This document shows, in pieces, positions 15,340 through 22,303 of a DNA stretch of 23,169 bases. The notes beneath the pieces are model-generated. The model made no database searches. It was not told the DNA's origin and was given only the letters and a program-made list of their open reading frames with translations. How positions within the stretch are numbered: position 1 is the stretch's first letter; each line of letters begins with the position of its first letter. This DNA is from a virus, in IMG/VR virus record IMGVR_UViG_3300035698_003125, positions 1-23,169 of that record; one strand, written 5' to 3'. The position numbers and the translations under genes were made by a program.

Positions 15340-16035
15340 ATGTCATTAAGAAGGCCAAGCAAGACAAGAAAGGTTGAGATGATAGAATGTGCTTGTGGCT
15401 GTGGCGAAATGCTGAACAAGTATGATGAGCGAAATCGACCACGAAAATCTTTAAGATACCACCTAATAAGAGAAAGAGAAACATGGAACAAAGGAAGAGA
15501 CGATTGGATGACGGATGAACATAGAGAGATACTACGTCTTGTAAACCTGGGACACACTCCTTGGAATAAAGGTACTGTTGGTAAAATGCCGACACCTTGG
15601 AATAAAGGAGTGCATTATAAAAATGAGAAAGTCTCAATAGCAAACAAAGGAAAAAGGAATAGTCCAGGAACCGAGTTTAAAAAAGGACAGAAAGCATGGA
15701 ATGAAGGATTGCCTGCACAAGAGCAACCGAATTGGAAGAATGGCGGTGTTTCACCGTTACGAAAGAGATTGGAAAAATTGAAAGTTTGGTCGAATTGGCA
15801 CTCCGGTATTCTTGAACGAGATAATTACACTTGTCAGATATGTAATTCTAGAAAAGAAAAATTAGAGGTTGATCATCATCCAATGATGTTTGTTGAAATA
15901 ATTGAAAAATATAATATTACATCAGATCTGCAAGCATTAGAGTGTGATCTATTGTGGGATACACGAAATGGTAGAACCTTGTGCTATTCCTGTCACAGAA
16001 GATGTTCTGCAGAGCAACAGAGAGGAGGAACATAA
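15340..16035 (+). CDS. HNH homing endonuclease with repeated WNKG motifs
   Basis: A 231-residue protein. Residues 15-30 include a CACGCGE metal-binding-like knuckle. Residues 48-128 carry four WN(K/E)G motifs (TWNKG, TPWNKG twice, KAWNEG) spaced along a basic linker, as in many phage endonucleases with modular DNA contacts. Residues about 150-225 are the HNH nuclease: WSNWHSGILERDNYTCQICN, KLEVDHHPMM, WDTRNGRTLCYSCHRRC. All key residues are present. It starts on the base after the distal tail gene's stop, and its end runs into the hub gene, whose original start it appears to have displaced. Confidence 0.88.
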   Translation: MSLRRPSKTRKVEMIECACGCGEMLNKYDERNRPRKSLRYHLIRERETWNKGRDDWMTDEHREILRLVNLGHTPWNKGTVGKMPTPWNKGVHYKNEKVSIANKGKRNSPGTEFKKGQKAWNEGLPAQEQPNWKNGGVSPLRKRLEKLKVWSNWHSGILERDNYTCQICNSRKEKLEVDHHPMMFVEIIEKYNITSDLQALECDLLWDTRNGRTLCYSCHRRCSAEQQRGGT

Positions 16036-16036
16036 A

Positions 16037-17620
16037 ATTCAAGCAGGAGGACAAAGTAGTGCTAGTATATGGACTGCTTTTGAAACACACAGTACAGCGG
16101 AGGTTCGGAATCCGATTCAGGATGTTAAGGTAGCGTGGACACGGGTGAAGGATGACTCTCAAGCGTTCGCTTCGGTTGACTCATCGTTGGTAGGTGGACT
16201 GGATATAGTTCAAGGACAGTTTACAGCGATTACGGAGCCAGACAAGTTTAAGTATTACGAGGAGCAAGAAAGAGTGATAGAATTGTCGTGTGAGCGAGTG
16301 GTAGAAGAACCGTTGGGAGGACTATCATACGCAAGAGGAGATGTAACATTTGATAATACAACAAAAAGATTTACATGGGGTGTCTCTGATACCATCGGAA
16401 CTTCGTTAAAGCCACGTAGACCGATTAAGTTATTCATGGGCTTTAAAGTTCTTTCACAAGATAAAAACATTCCAGTTTTGTACGGTCTAACAGATCAGCC
16501 GAAGGAAGATAAGCAAGGTCGTGTATGTAAGATTGGAGTGTTTGACTACCTGGCGTATATTAATGACTACGAGCTTGGAGAGAGCGTGATGTACCAGAAC
16601 CAGCGTACCGACCAGATTATCGAGGATATACTGACTACGATTGGGTTCGTTTCTAATCAATATACACTAGACCACGGAATAAACACTGTTGGGTTCGCAT
16701 GGTTTGATAAAGGCACGAAAGCAGGAGATGCTATCAAGAGGTTGTGTGTTTCTGAGGAAGCTAACTTCTATCAGGACGAGCAAGGACAGATACGCTTTGA
16801 AAACCGAAGGAAATACGTAGACGCTCCACTTAATGCAACACAATGGACGGTTCGGCAGGAAGATATATTGCAATGGGAGGAAGATAGAAGTGTACCGTTC
16901 ATTAATAATTGTACGGTTAAGGCTAATCCTAGAGAGGTACAAACGAGAACAGAAATCTGGAAGCTCGGTACGTCTATAAAACTGTTGCCACTGGAGACGG
17001 TAACAGAATGGGCTAGTTTTGACGATCCGGTTACAGATATTACGACTCCTATTGCGACTACCGATTATGTTGCGAACACGTCATCAGACGGTTCTGGAGG
17101 CGATATAACTGCCGACTTAGATGTAACGATGACGGAGTACGCTACGTCTGCGAAGTTGGTTATGGAGAATACGGGAACCGATATGATGTATGTAACATTC
17201 TTTCGGCTACGAGGTACTCCTGCGATAGTTCAATCTGAAATAGAGGAGGTGTATGCAGATACTGACAGTGAAGAAAATTACGGTAGAAGTCAGCTAGTCG
17301 TAACAAACGACTTCATCGATTCAGAAAGTTTTGCTCATTACTTAGCGAAAACTGTCGTTAGCAAATATGGCTCACCATTACGAAGAGTTAAGGTAACGGT
17401 TCCGGCATTGCCACACTTGCAATTAAAGGATAAAATTGTGTTGCAAGATAAAGATACTGGAAGTAAGGATGCGTACCGATTGATGAAAATTAGAAACCGT
17501 ATGTCTCCTGGAGCATTTATACAAGAATTAACATTAAGAGAAATAACTTCTGCTGAAGCTGATTGTTCTGCGATAGTGGGCACAACGGAAGTGGGAGGAT
17601 CATGTGTAGTATGGACGTAA
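16037..17620 (+). CDS. Tail hub / tail-associated protein, start displaced by the HNH gene
   Basis: About 527 residues if initiated at ATT 16037. The conserved hub pattern includes IGVFDYLAYINDYELGESVM, NQRTDQIIEDILTTIGF, IKRLCVSEEANFYQDEQGQI and RFENRRKYVDAPLNATQW. The C-terminal half is beta-rich, with SFAHYLAKTVVSKYGSPLRR and VTVPALPHLQLKDKIVL. These are features of siphovirus hub or baseplate proteins that bind below the distal tail ring. No ATG, GTG or TTG lies between the end of the HNH gene and the conserved region. A strong GAGGAGG (16022-16028) sits eight bases before an in-frame ATT. ATG 15968 or GTG 15944, inside the HNH gene, would add unrelated residues. Confidence 0.8.
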   Translation: MQAGGQSSASIWTAFETHSTAEVRNPIQDVKVAWTRVKDDSQAFASVDSSLVGGLDIVQGQFTAITEPDKFKYYEEQERVIELSCERVVEEPLGGLSYARGDVTFDNTTKRFTWGVSDTIGTSLKPRRPIKLFMGFKVLSQDKNIPVLYGLTDQPKEDKQGRVCKIGVFDYLAYINDYELGESVMYQNQRTDQIIEDILTTIGFVSNQYTLDHGINTVGFAWFDKGTKAGDAIKRLCVSEEANFYQDEQGQIRFENRRKYVDAPLNATQWTVRQEDILQWEEDRSVPFINNCTVKANPREVQTRTEIWKLGTSIKLLPLETVTEWASFDDPVTDITTPIATTDYVANTSSDGSGGDITADLDVTMTEYATSAKLVMENTGTDMMYVTFFRLRGTPAIVQSEIEEVYADTDSEENYGRSQLVVTNDFIDSESFAHYLAKTVVSKYGSPLRRVKVTVPALPHLQLKDKIVLQDKDTGSKDAYRLMKIRNRMSPGAFIQELTLREITSAEADCSAIVGTTEVGGSCVVWT

Positions 17621-18054
17621 AGAAAATGAAACCATCACAAAAAGCGTTAAATGAGATTAACGATAGCGGAAAGAAGGTTATAAAAAAGGTGTCATGGAGA
17701 CCGTATGACGCTGCGACATGTTCGTGTGAGATGTTGATACCAGCACGAGTCATGCAAAAAGACTTTCGGTATCTGGAATGTATAAGAGATAAGATTGGAA
17801 TGAAAAAATATAAAATAGTATGTAAGGCGTGCAAGGAAGTGCTAGGTCGATGTTGGTCTAAAGAAAAAGACCTTAAAGATTATTGCGACCTGCATTACGA
17901 AAGCTGGTACGATAAGGACAGTTGGCACGGGTGCTATGGGTTTCATATAGACCCGTTTACAAGCGAGCCTAAATTTGAATGTTGTTGTGGAAATGTGTCA
18001 GTTGAAGGACGTTATACAGAATATAAAATGGTGCTTGACAAAAATGGCAACTGA
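17602..18054 (+). CDS. Cys-rich putative metal-binding protein of unknown function
   Basis: A 150-residue protein with many cysteines: ATCSCEM, VCKACKEVLGRC, YCDLHYESWYD, and ECCCGN near the end. The spacing suggests one or two zinc sites. Residues 1-40 are basic (VKKMKPSQKALNEINDSGKK). It has no similarity I can name. I chose ATG 17602, preceded by GGGAGG at 17593-17598; ATG 17611 is an equally possible start three codons later. It overlaps the end of the hub gene and the start of the next gene, so it is part of the tail transcript and unlikely to be a random frame. The role could be regulatory or structural. Confidence 0.6.
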   Translation: MCSMDVKKMKPSQKALNEINDSGKKVIKKVSWRPYDAATCSCEMLIPARVMQKDFRYLECIRDKIGMKKYKIVCKACKEVLGRCWSKEKDLKDYCDLHYESWYDKDSWHGCYGFHIDPFTSEPKFECCCGNVSVEGRYTEYKMVLDKNGN

Positions 18055-18766
18055 GGAGAAACGGAAGAAAGATAAAATGAAACGAGTATTGGGAGGAAAA
18101 GAGTTTGCTCCAGACGCTTTAAACCGTGTTCAAATAGATCAGGAGAACGCTTGGATTATCGTATTCGATGAAGGCGCTAACGAAAGAGCGAGAGTTGGAA
18201 ATTTAGGAGATGGTAATTATGGGGTTACTTCAATGAAAGCAGATGGGACCGTTCTATTCGACGAGACAAAGATTCGGTTACAGTATGTATTTTCTAATTC
18301 TATGGAGGCTGGTAATCAGTCAGGTGCTGGTACTACGGGGCTTGTTAGTTATTATGAAGCTGTGGCTGTTGGTGGGAACTATACTTCTAACCTAGATTTT
18401 GTTAAGCCTCCAGATTTTACTATCGAAGAAGCGACTTTATACGTCAAGTCACGAGCATATGTAGATGCTACCAGCACAAAGAGACATGCTATAGACGTTG
18501 ATATTATGTTAAATCCTATAGAAGCAATGGTAACGGGAGCAAGTTCTGGATATCTGTACTATCGTGTAAGCGGTGGAGATAAACTTATAGACAGTTGGAA
18601 TCCAATAGATGATTTCGAATCTACGTCAGATTCATTATCTGTTGCGGAGATTGCAAATATAAATACCGGATTGAACCATATTATCGCTCAATCTGGAACG
18701 AGTCAAAATACGGAATGGGGATATATAGCTCTTGTTTTTGTAATAACAGGATATCTATCATTATAA
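18044..18766 (+). CDS. Putative tail / fibre-associated structural protein
   Basis: A 240-residue protein (start at ATG 18044, MATEEKRKKD). After a basic N-terminus it has KEFAPDALNRVQIDQENAWI, then ERARVGNLGDGNYGVTSMKA and DGTVLFDE. This repeated short-strand pattern appears in phage tail fibre and receptor-end proteins. The C-terminal 150 residues are a beta-sandwich-like domain with many Tyr/Ser/Gly and end with a hydrophobic strand (YIALVFVITGYLSL). The start is chosen over an upstream ATG (17975) that would add 23 residues from the out-of-frame region of the Cys-rich gene. Function is inferred from composition and position. Confidence 0.6.
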   Translation: MATEEKRKKDKMKRVLGGKEFAPDALNRVQIDQENAWIIVFDEGANERARVGNLGDGNYGVTSMKADGTVLFDETKIRLQYVFSNSMEAGNQSGAGTTGLVSYYEAVAVGGNYTSNLDFVKPPDFTIEEATLYVKSRAYVDATSTKRHAIDVDIMLNPIEAMVTGASSGYLYYRVSGGDKLIDSWNPIDDFESTSDSLSVAEIANINTGLNHIIAQSGTSQNTEWGYIALVFVITGYLSL

Positions 18767-18784
18767 ATTATTATACTTATTATT

Positions 18785-18808
18785 ATGGCTTTAGGAGCAA
18801 GAACTTAG
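18785..18808 (+). pseudogene. Orphan 5' fragment of the downstream fibre-like gene
   Basis: ATG to TAG encodes only MALGART. The DNA TAGGAGCAA(G/C)AAC is shared with the start of the gene at 19472, which encodes MLGATTYTAV. It is best read as the original start of that gene, cut off by insertion of the HNH gene that begins two bases after the TAG. Its leader (TAAATT 21 bases upstream) resembles those of other genes here. It may now serve as a leader peptide coupled to the endonuclease. Confidence 0.7.
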
Positions 18809-18809
18809 A

Positions 18810-19466
18810 ATGGATTTACGAAAGAGTAGAAAAAGAAATAGAGGACAATTTGCAGAAGAGTCAAAGGTTACAGTTGAATGTCATACTTGTGGGAAAAAAT
18901 TGGTAAGAACAACAAACAGTATAAAAGGAAAGAAACGATTTTATTGCAGTTATGAATGTCAACATAGTCGAGGAAGTAAGCATAAATTACAGAAGAAGTG
19001 TAAAAATTGTGGAAATAAGTTTGAAACATATCGAAGCCAGGATCAGATATTTTGCAGTAAACAATGTTATACTGATTATGGGAGGAAACTTTATATTTGT
19101 GCGTATTGTGGAAAACAACGGGTGGATAAAAAGTGTTATTCTGAAAAGAATAAAAGATGGTATTGTAGTAGAAGGTGTAAGCAAAAAGATTTTACAAATG
19201 AACTTACTGCACCATATAAACATTTAAGTGGAACTGGAAAGTGGAAGTCATGGAGGAAGAGAGTATTGAAACGAGATAATTTTAAATGTACCGAATGTGG
19301 CGAGAAACACGGATTAGAAGCTCACCACTCTAAGAAATCGGTTAGAGAATGTATAGAAGAGAAAAATATTGATTACATATTCGATATTGAGAATGGGATA
19401 GCCTTGTGTTCGGAATGTCATAAATTGACAGAAACATGGGGACCCCAAAATAAAATATTAAAGTAA
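18810..19466 (+). CDS. HNH homing endonuclease with several zinc fingers, next to a group I intron
   Basis: A 218-residue protein. Three consecutive Cys4-type fingers fill residues 22-130 (CHTCGKK...YCSYEC, CKNCGNK...FCSKQC, CAYCGKQ...YCSRRC). The HNH domain follows: KSWRKRVLKRDNFKCTECGE, GLEAHHSKKS, DIENGIALCSECHK. All expected residues are present. It starts directly after an orphan start fragment of the interrupted gene and ends six bases before that gene's current start. The intron lies 53 bases past its stop. This arrangement suggests it may cut the intronless form of the same gene and so mobilise both itself and the intron (inference). Confidence 0.9.
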   Translation: MDLRKSRKRNRGQFAEESKVTVECHTCGKKLVRTTNSIKGKKRFYCSYECQHSRGSKHKLQKKCKNCGNKFETYRSQDQIFCSKQCYTDYGRKLYICAYCGKQRVDKKCYSEKNKRWYCSRRCKQKDFTNELTAPYKHLSGTGKWKSWRKRVLKRDNFKCTECGEKHGLEAHHSKKSVRECIEEKNIDYIFDIENGIALCSECHKLTETWGPQNKILK

Positions 19467-19471
19467 ATAAA

Positions 19472-19519
19472 ATGCTAGGAGCAACAACGTACACGGCGGT
19501 GACGTGGACCACTGGAGAT
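19472..19519 (+). CDS. Exon 1 of the intron-split fibre-like tail gene
   Basis: Sixteen codons, MLGATTYTAVTWTTGD, ending GGAGAT. Read on without splicing, the frame stops after two more codons (TAA at 19526-19528). Joined to exon 2 it gives TTGD-VITEAKLDNMVAND, a continuous N-terminal motif typical of phage tail/fibre proteins of the form TWxTGDVITxxKLNxM. The last base is the U expected at a group I 5' splice site. The leader is A-rich without a Shine-Dalgarno, and the start is the re-created copy downstream of the HNH gene. Confidence 0.9.
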
Positions 19520-19758
19520 AAACAATAATGTCTCCTAATCTGGCTATATGCTGGAAACTCCTTATAGTCCTTTGGTACGAAACAGTATCGTAGAAATGCG
19601 AAAGCTGAAAGTGAAAATCCAGAGGAATTGGACAATCAGCAGGAAAGACTCGAAAGAGTATCCCCAACGACTACACGCCAGACTCGAAAGAGAAGATATA
19701 GTCTGAACTATCGTGAGAGCGGTAGATGTTGAAGAAACCTCAACATATTAACAAAACG
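19520..19758 (+). ncRNA. Group I self-splicing intron (239 nt, no internal ORF)
   Basis: P1: exon GGAGAU (19514-19519) pairs with GUCUCC (19530-19535), with a U-G wobble at the splice site. P10: AUAAU (19525-19529) pairs with exon 2 GUUAU (19759-19763). P3: 19539-19544 with 19677-19682. P4: UGCUG (19549-19553) with CAGCA (19637-19641). P6: GGA/UCC with P6a ACUC-GAAA-GAGU (19648-19659). P7: GACUA (19669-19673) with UAGUC (19699-19703). P8: CUC-GAAA-GAG (19683-19692). J8/7 is AAGAUA. P9: 19708-19713 with 19720-19725; P9.1: 19727-19732 with 19740-19745. The last base, G19758, serves as omega-G. I could not settle P5 or P2. Splicing restores the frame exactly. The subgroup is probably IA, as in many phages. 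Confidence 0.95.
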
Positions 19759-20376
19759 GTTATAACGGAGGCAAAGCTTGATAACATGGTCGCAAACGAC
19801 CAGGCGTATGATTCTCATGCGGCACAAGGTATCTTGCTAAACAATAACGTAGGCTACTACCAGAAAGATGCTGGTGGTACGAATCGGGCTACTTCAAATC
19901 TTGATGCAAGCGATCTGCTTACGTTGGGAGATGGCGTAAACATGGAAGTATCGCCAGCTGTTATGGCAAATGCAAGAGCATATTTGAGTGGGTCCGCACA
20001 AGCTATAGGAACTGGTGTTCCAACTAAAGTCCTGCTAGATGCAGAGAGTTATGATGTTGGAAGTGACTTTGCTAGCAATAAGTTTGTCACACCCGTTACG
20101 GGGTACTATACCGTCCATGCTGCGGCTCGATTAGAGAATTTGAAAGCTGATGGCACTTTATTTATATTTGTATATATTGATGGTAGTGGGGTGATTACTG
20201 GATACGCTCAATCGAACGTTGTAAATGACGATCCACGAGCAAATATAAGCGACTCTCAATATATCGTAGCAGGTAAAGATGTCGAGTTGTATGTACAGCA
20301 CAATCATGGCTCAAATAGGGACATAACCAATGATGAAGGAAGTACGTTTCTTACGGTTCGCTTAACAAGCGTATAG
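19759..20376 (+). CDS. Exon 2 of fibre-like tail protein with C1q-like C-terminal domain
   Basis: Two hundred and five residues, starting VITEAKLDNMVANDQAYDSH. With exon 1 the protein is 221 residues. Residues 1-90 hold an extended fibre-like part. The last 115 have a C1q/TNF-like jelly-roll pattern: KFVTPVTGYYTVHAAARLEN, LFIFVYIDGSGVITGYAQS, IVAGKDVELYVQHNHG, STFLTVRLTSV. Such trimeric domains often sit at tail tips and bind receptors or glycans. An ATG at 19726 inside the intron would permit translation from unspliced RNA, but its first eleven residues come from P9.1 and are not protein-like. Confidence 0.85.
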   Translation, partial: VITEAKLDNMVANDQAYDSHAAQGILLNNNVGYYQKDAGGTNRATSNLDASDLLTLGDGVNMEVSPAVMANARAYLSGSAQAIGTGVPTKVLLDAESYDVGSDFASNKFVTPVTGYYTVHAAARLENLKADGTLFIFVYIDGSGVITGYAQSNVVNDDPRANISDSQYIVAGKDVELYVQHNHGSNRDITNDEGSTFLTVRLTSV

Positions 20377-20411
20377 TGTTAGATCGATCTTACTTGTTAG
20401 AAAACTGAGAC

Positions 20412-20720
20412 ATGGTAACGGAAGAAAAAAATAAAAACAAAACGGATTCGAATGTTGCTGTGATGGCGAACGACATCAAGCATATTAAAAAGATTGTCGA
20501 TAAAGTAGATAGAAAGGTTGATAGTACAAATAAAAAATTAGAAGAGGATTATGTGCGAAAGTCGGAGTATGAGTCGTTCAGAGAGAAAACAGAAACACGA
20601 AATATTGCCTGGGATAAGTTCGAGCCGTACAAAAACATTCTAATCGCTGCGGTTATGTTGATAGTGACGGGCGTTATTGGAGCAGTATATACCTTAGTTG
20701 TTAAGACTCCTGTAGTATGA
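20412..20720 (+). CDS. Holin-like / XhlA-type membrane protein
   Basis: A 102-residue protein. Residues 1-70 are a charged coiled coil (DIKHIKKIVDKVDRKVDSTN, KSEYESFREKTE). Residues about 76-97 form one transmembrane helix (ILIAAVMLIVTGVIGAVYTL). A coiled coil followed by a single C-terminal membrane helix is the layout of XhlA-like and related phage lysis accessory proteins. Its stop overlaps the next ATG (ATGA), and a peptidase gene follows two genes on, which supports a role in lysis. It could instead be a tail-lysis linker protein. Confidence 0.65.
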   Translation: MVTEEKNKNKTDSNVAVMANDIKHIKKIVDKVDRKVDSTNKKLEEDYVRKSEYESFREKTETRNIAWDKFEPYKNILIAAVMLIVTGVIGAVYTLVVKTPVV

Positions 20721-21142
20721 ATATAGATAGAGTTTTCCAGGTTACTGCTTGGATAGCCATTCTTTTAGCGTTTGCGTTGTTGATATACTTTTTCTTCGTG
20801 AACTTCTATCCGTTCAAGCCGTTAGTGGTAGAGGAGCCGATGCTTGTAGAAGAAGAGATCGTTATGGCAGGAGAGAAGGTTCACTATACGGTAGAATATT
20901 GCAAGAATACCGACAAGAAAGCGTTGATACAGCGATATTTATCAAACCATGATAGTAAGCAGCTTTCATCTATGATTATCCATACACCAAAAGGATGTCA
21001 AGAGAGACGATTAGATGCCACGATACCGGAAGATACAACTCCTGGTGAATATGTGATTAAGGTGGTTGCTATTTACGATTATGGATTACTAAGAGAGGTT
21101 ACTGTAAGATACGAGACAGAAGTGTTTGAGGTTATAGAATAA
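20717..21142 (+). CDS. Single-pass membrane protein with extracytoplasmic domain
   Basis: A 141-residue protein. Residues 8-30 are a transmembrane helix (VTAWIAILLAFALLIYFFFV) after a short N-terminus. The remaining about 110 residues are probably outside the cytoplasm. They form a beta-rich domain with two cysteines (EYCKNTDKK, PKGCQERR) that could make a disulfide, and TIPEDTTPGEYVIKVVAIYD resembles an immunoglobulin-like strand pair. It has no named family. Position between the holin-like gene and the M23-like gene suggests a lysis or envelope-interaction role; a spanin-like function is possible but lacks a lipobox or partner gene. Confidence 0.6.
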   Translation: MNIDRVFQVTAWIAILLAFALLIYFFFVNFYPFKPLVVEEPMLVEEEIVMAGEKVHYTVEYCKNTDKKALIQRYLSNHDSKQLSSMIIHTPKGCQERRLDATIPEDTTPGEYVIKVVAIYDYGLLREVTVRYETEVFEVIE

Positions 21143-21162
21143 GTTCATGAGATAGAATTAGG

Positions 21163-22092
21163 ATGCAGTTTTTTGCAAACGGAAAATCGCTTACAAAAAA
21201 AGGTGTCGTACAGAACGAAGTGGGTAGATACTACTGGGGTTCTAGTAGAGGATATTGGACACCGCTTCTGAAAGATTTTAATACCGCTACGCCTCCTACT
21301 GGATATAAAACGTATACGAATGGATCGCATGGTAGCTATCTATACCAGAGGGCTTTAGATTTCTCTATTCCGTCTGGGCAAAAGATAACAAGCGATAAGC
21401 CGTTCAAAGTTGTTCAATCAAGCCCAAATGAAGGAAGTTTCGTCAAAGGTGTAGTAGACGGGATCACAGCATTTTTAGTTCATGTATACAAGTATCCGAA
21501 GGTTGGAACTACGATAAAAGCGGGAAGTGTTATTTGCATTATAGCTCCAACTACTGTAAGTAAGGTAGGACCACACTTACATATATGGCAAGTGAACGGA
21601 AAAATTAGAGATAAATTGTTAATTAATGATGATATGACGATAAGAGATATACATAAAAACGGTCACGCATGGCTAGTGAAAAATCGTCCAGATGTGGTAA
21701 AATGGGCAGGCGGAAATAGAAAGAAAGAATATCAATGGTGGTATCAGTATACAGACCGAGATATTCCTCCGATGTGGGACAAGAAAGTTAAAGAGATAGA
21801 GGTACTTAAAAAAGCGTTGACAAAGTGTAGTTCTGAGAAGCTAGCCCAAGAAGAGGAATATAATAAACAAATAGCTGATATGAACAAAAAACACGCAGAA
21901 AAAATAGCAGAGATCGAGAAGGCCCACCAAATAGAGCTTGAGGCTGAGCGAGAACGAACTCGAATGGCTTCAGGAAAGTACGCCGACGAGAAGGCGAAGT
22001 ACGAGGAATGTAAAGCGAAACTAAAGGACAAGTGTCCAGAGCTCACGTGCCCATCGTGGCTGGCGTGGCTCAATGAACTTTTTTGTAAATAA
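21163..22092 (+). CDS. M23-like peptidase domain protein with coiled-coil tail (putative endolysin)
   Basis: A 309-residue protein. Residues about 50-150 follow the LytM/M23 pattern: QRALDFSIPSGQKI (D66), FLVHVYKYPKVGTTIKAGSV (H107), and VGPHLHIWQVNGK with the H138-x-H140 pair. M23 enzymes cleave peptidoglycan cross-links using zinc held by HxxxD and HxH. Here the first histidine is replaced by Gln62, so activity is doubtful or the metal site differs. Residues 205-290 are a long Lys/Glu coiled coil, and the C-terminus has four cysteines and WLAWLNELFC. It follows two membrane proteins, consistent with a lysis cassette. AATTAGG lies just before the ATG. Confidence 0.7.
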   Translation: MQFFANGKSLTKKGVVQNEVGRYYWGSSRGYWTPLLKDFNTATPPTGYKTYTNGSHGSYLYQRALDFSIPSGQKITSDKPFKVVQSSPNEGSFVKGVVDGITAFLVHVYKYPKVGTTIKAGSVICIIAPTTVSKVGPHLHIWQVNGKIRDKLLINDDMTIRDIHKNGHAWLVKNRPDVVKWAGGNRKKEYQWWYQYTDRDIPPMWDKKVKEIEVLKKALTKCSSEKLAQEEEYNKQIADMNKKHAEKIAEIEKAHQIELEAERERTRMASGKYADEKAKYEECKAKLKDKCPELTCPSWLAWLNELFCK

Positions 22093-22163
22093 CGCTGATA
22101 TCTTGCAAAAAGTTTTGGCAAAACCAAGAATATAAAATAAGGCAGAGGAAAGACGACAATAAA

Positions 22164-22241
22164 ATGCTAATATACTTCACTATCTTTTGGGTAATCGCTG
22201 GGATTATTTTAGGATATTGTTGGATAGACGCAATAATGTAG
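22164..22241 (+). CDS. 25-residue transmembrane peptide
   Basis: A short frame, MLIYFTIFWVIAGIILGYCW then IDAIM, is almost wholly hydrophobic and would form one membrane helix. AGAGGA lies about 13 bases upstream. It sits in the lysis region between the peptidase and an HNH gene. It may be a small lysis accessory protein; the evidence is position and hydrophobicity only. Confidence 0.4.
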   Translation: MLIYFTIFWVIAGIILGYCWIDAIM

Positions 22242-22267
22242 TTCAGTTAAATTCTTATCTTATTTAT

Positions 22268-22303
22268 ATGGATCTCAAAACGATAGTGCTTGAACTATTA
22301 TGA
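22268..22303 (+). pseudogene. Orphan 5' fragment (MDLKTIVLELL) before the last HNH gene
   Basis: ATG to TGA encodes 11 residues, and the stop overlaps the HNH ATG (ATGA). The peptide resembles the amphipathic N-terminus that precedes SDYKSRKFLMV in the membrane protein at 22941, as if MDLKTIVLELL once ran into SDYKSRKF. The leader has TAAATT 20 bases upstream of the ATG, as before the 7945 gene. It is read as the displaced start of the 22941 gene. Confidence 0.5.

Noticed and set aside
17975-18043. ATG 17975 as start of the 18044 gene
   Set aside because: It would add 23 residues read out of frame from the Cys-rich gene; ATG 18044 gives a normal short overlap.
19646-19692. Direct repeat of ACTCGAAAGAG as a repeat or CRISPR-like element
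   Set aside because: Both copies are GNRA-capped helices of the group I core (P6a and P8).
19726-19758. ATG 19726 as the start of the fibre-like gene
   Set aside because: These bases form P9.1 and the 3' end of the intron; splicing gives a conserved-looking N-terminus instead.
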